Source of the DNA: Gammaproteobacteria bacterium
GTDB lineage: Bacteria > Pseudomonadota > Gammaproteobacteria > Methylococcales > Methylomonadaceae
Reading direction: 5' to 3'
DNA: 6,003 nt
NCBI GenBank assembly: GCA_024276805.1
Contig: JAJRWJ010000078.1
Coordinates: 1-6,003, forward strand
Shown one piece after another: positions 5,745 to 6,003 of this stretch. The first letter of the stretch is position 1. Each line of letters begins with the position of its first letter. Position numbers and translations under genes: made by a program. The notes beneath the pieces were generated by a model. That model was not told where the DNA came from. It did not search any database and worked only from the letters and a program-made list of their open reading frames with translations.

Positions 5745-5773
5745 TTTATACTCTTTTTGCTTATGACCGACAA
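5745..5773 (-). promoter_or_regulatory. Sigma70-like promoter for the cysteine-rich lipoprotein gene
   Basis: On the minus strand the -35 box is TTGTCG (5768-5773), the spacer is exactly 17 bases, and the -10 box is TATAAA (5745-5750). Matches to consensus are 4/6 and 5/6. Transcription would start near 5738 and leave a leader of about 85 bases before the ATG at 5653. Confidence 0.5.
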
Positions 5774-5831
5774 GCATTCTGCCTTTCAGCCAGCATTTCT
5801 AAAGGTGGCAAATGCGTTTGTGTGGTGGATA

Positions 5832-5861
5832 AGCATAGCGTCATCCATCAAACAGCGTCAA
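5832..5861 (-). promoter_or_regulatory. Second possible promoter further upstream
   Basis: On the minus strand TTGACG (5856-5861) is followed after 18 bases by TATGCT (5832-5837). Matches are 5/6 and 4/6. It would make a leader of about 170 bases that runs through the nearer promoter. It is weaker support than the promoter at 5745-5773. Confidence 0.28.
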
Positions 5862-5943
5862 TTTTACTCTCAGTTTGCAATGCTTTCTTGCGCAGCCCTG
5901 TTGCATCGATTACATAACGCCCTTTCTTGCTGACAGGCCCCAT

Positions 5944-5970
5944 GGCGGATGGCGCAGAGGCTTATCCGCC
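5944..5970. repeat. REP-like hairpin of a second type
   Basis: GGCGGAT (5944-5950) pairs with ATCCGCC (5964-5970), and the inner bases GGCGCAGAGGCTT resemble a REP tip. The layout matches the REPs at 121-1899 (GG-GGATG...CTTATCC-GCC), but the arms read GGCGGAT instead of GCCGGAT and the foot is TTTG instead of CTAC. No inverted partner is within the window. Confidence 0.5.
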
Positions 5971-6003
5971 TTTGTATTGTGTATCAGAGTTTCAATGTTG
6001 GCT

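Larger units (their letters stand above)
5654..6003. other. Gene-free right end of the window
   Basis: No open frame here has a credible start, ribosome site or protein-like composition. The 64- and 80-codon frames on the plus strand (within 5675-5933) lack recognisable motifs and overlap the promoter region of the lipoprotein gene. The stretch holds that upstream region, an AT-rich segment to about 5880, and a REP-like hairpin near the edge. The next gene presumably lies beyond 6003. Confidence 0.6.

Noticed and set aside
5249..5773. Longer 174-codon form of the cysteine-rich lipoprotein starting at TTG 5773
   Set aside because: It would place the lipoprotein signal 40 residues inside, and the TTG overlaps the -35 box of the best promoter. 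The ATG at 5653 has a good ribosome site.
5675..5933. Plus-strand frames of 80 and 64 codons near the right edge
   Set aside because: No motif or ribosome site; they overlap the promoter and leader of the minus-strand lipoprotein gene.

Overview
The window looks like chromosome from a Gram-negative proteobacterium, probably a gammaproteobacterium. The reasons are two lipoprotein signal sequences, a BamE-like outer-membrane-type lipoprotein, a periplasmic caspase-like protein with a PEGA-like domain, and REP elements with a matching RAYT transposase. No gene here fixes the genus. The REP core is strikingly close to the Escherichia coli REP, but the gene order is not one I know from enterics. 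All convincing genes are on the minus strand.

Positions 1-1900 are a REP/BIME (bacterial interspersed mosaic element) region. Four head-to-tail units of 263-264 bases fill 1-1009; the array probably continues past the left edge. Each unit holds two inverted REPs around a small central hairpin, plus about 165 bases of conserved non-REP sequence. A RAYT gene (REP-associated tyrosine transposase, complement 1062-1568) then takes the place of one such 165-base spacer. Beyond it the pattern resumes with another BIME (1607-1706), the non-REP part and one last REP (1870-1899), which lies just past the stop codon of the next gene.

Positions 1933-5109 carry three closely spaced minus-strand genes, transcribed in the order TauE/SafE-type membrane transporter (4072-5109), BamE/SmpA-like lipoprotein (3483-4046) and secreted caspase-like protein (1933-3447). 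Gaps of 25 and 35 bases suggest one operon. The second and third products should both face the periplasm. Transcription leaving the operon would run into the REP array and then the RAYT gene, which points the same way.

Positions 5110-6003 hold a small cysteine-rich lipoprotein of unknown function (complement 5249-5653). It has a good sigma70-like promoter and a 12-base perfect palindrome over the predicted transcription start. At the right edge is one hairpin of a different REP-like sequence (5944-5970). I found no rRNA, tRNA or CRISPR.

The most interesting part is the RAYT-containing tandem array. Whole BIMEs together with a fixed non-REP segment appear to have been amplified as one unit, and the transposase gene sits in the array as an alternative spacer.
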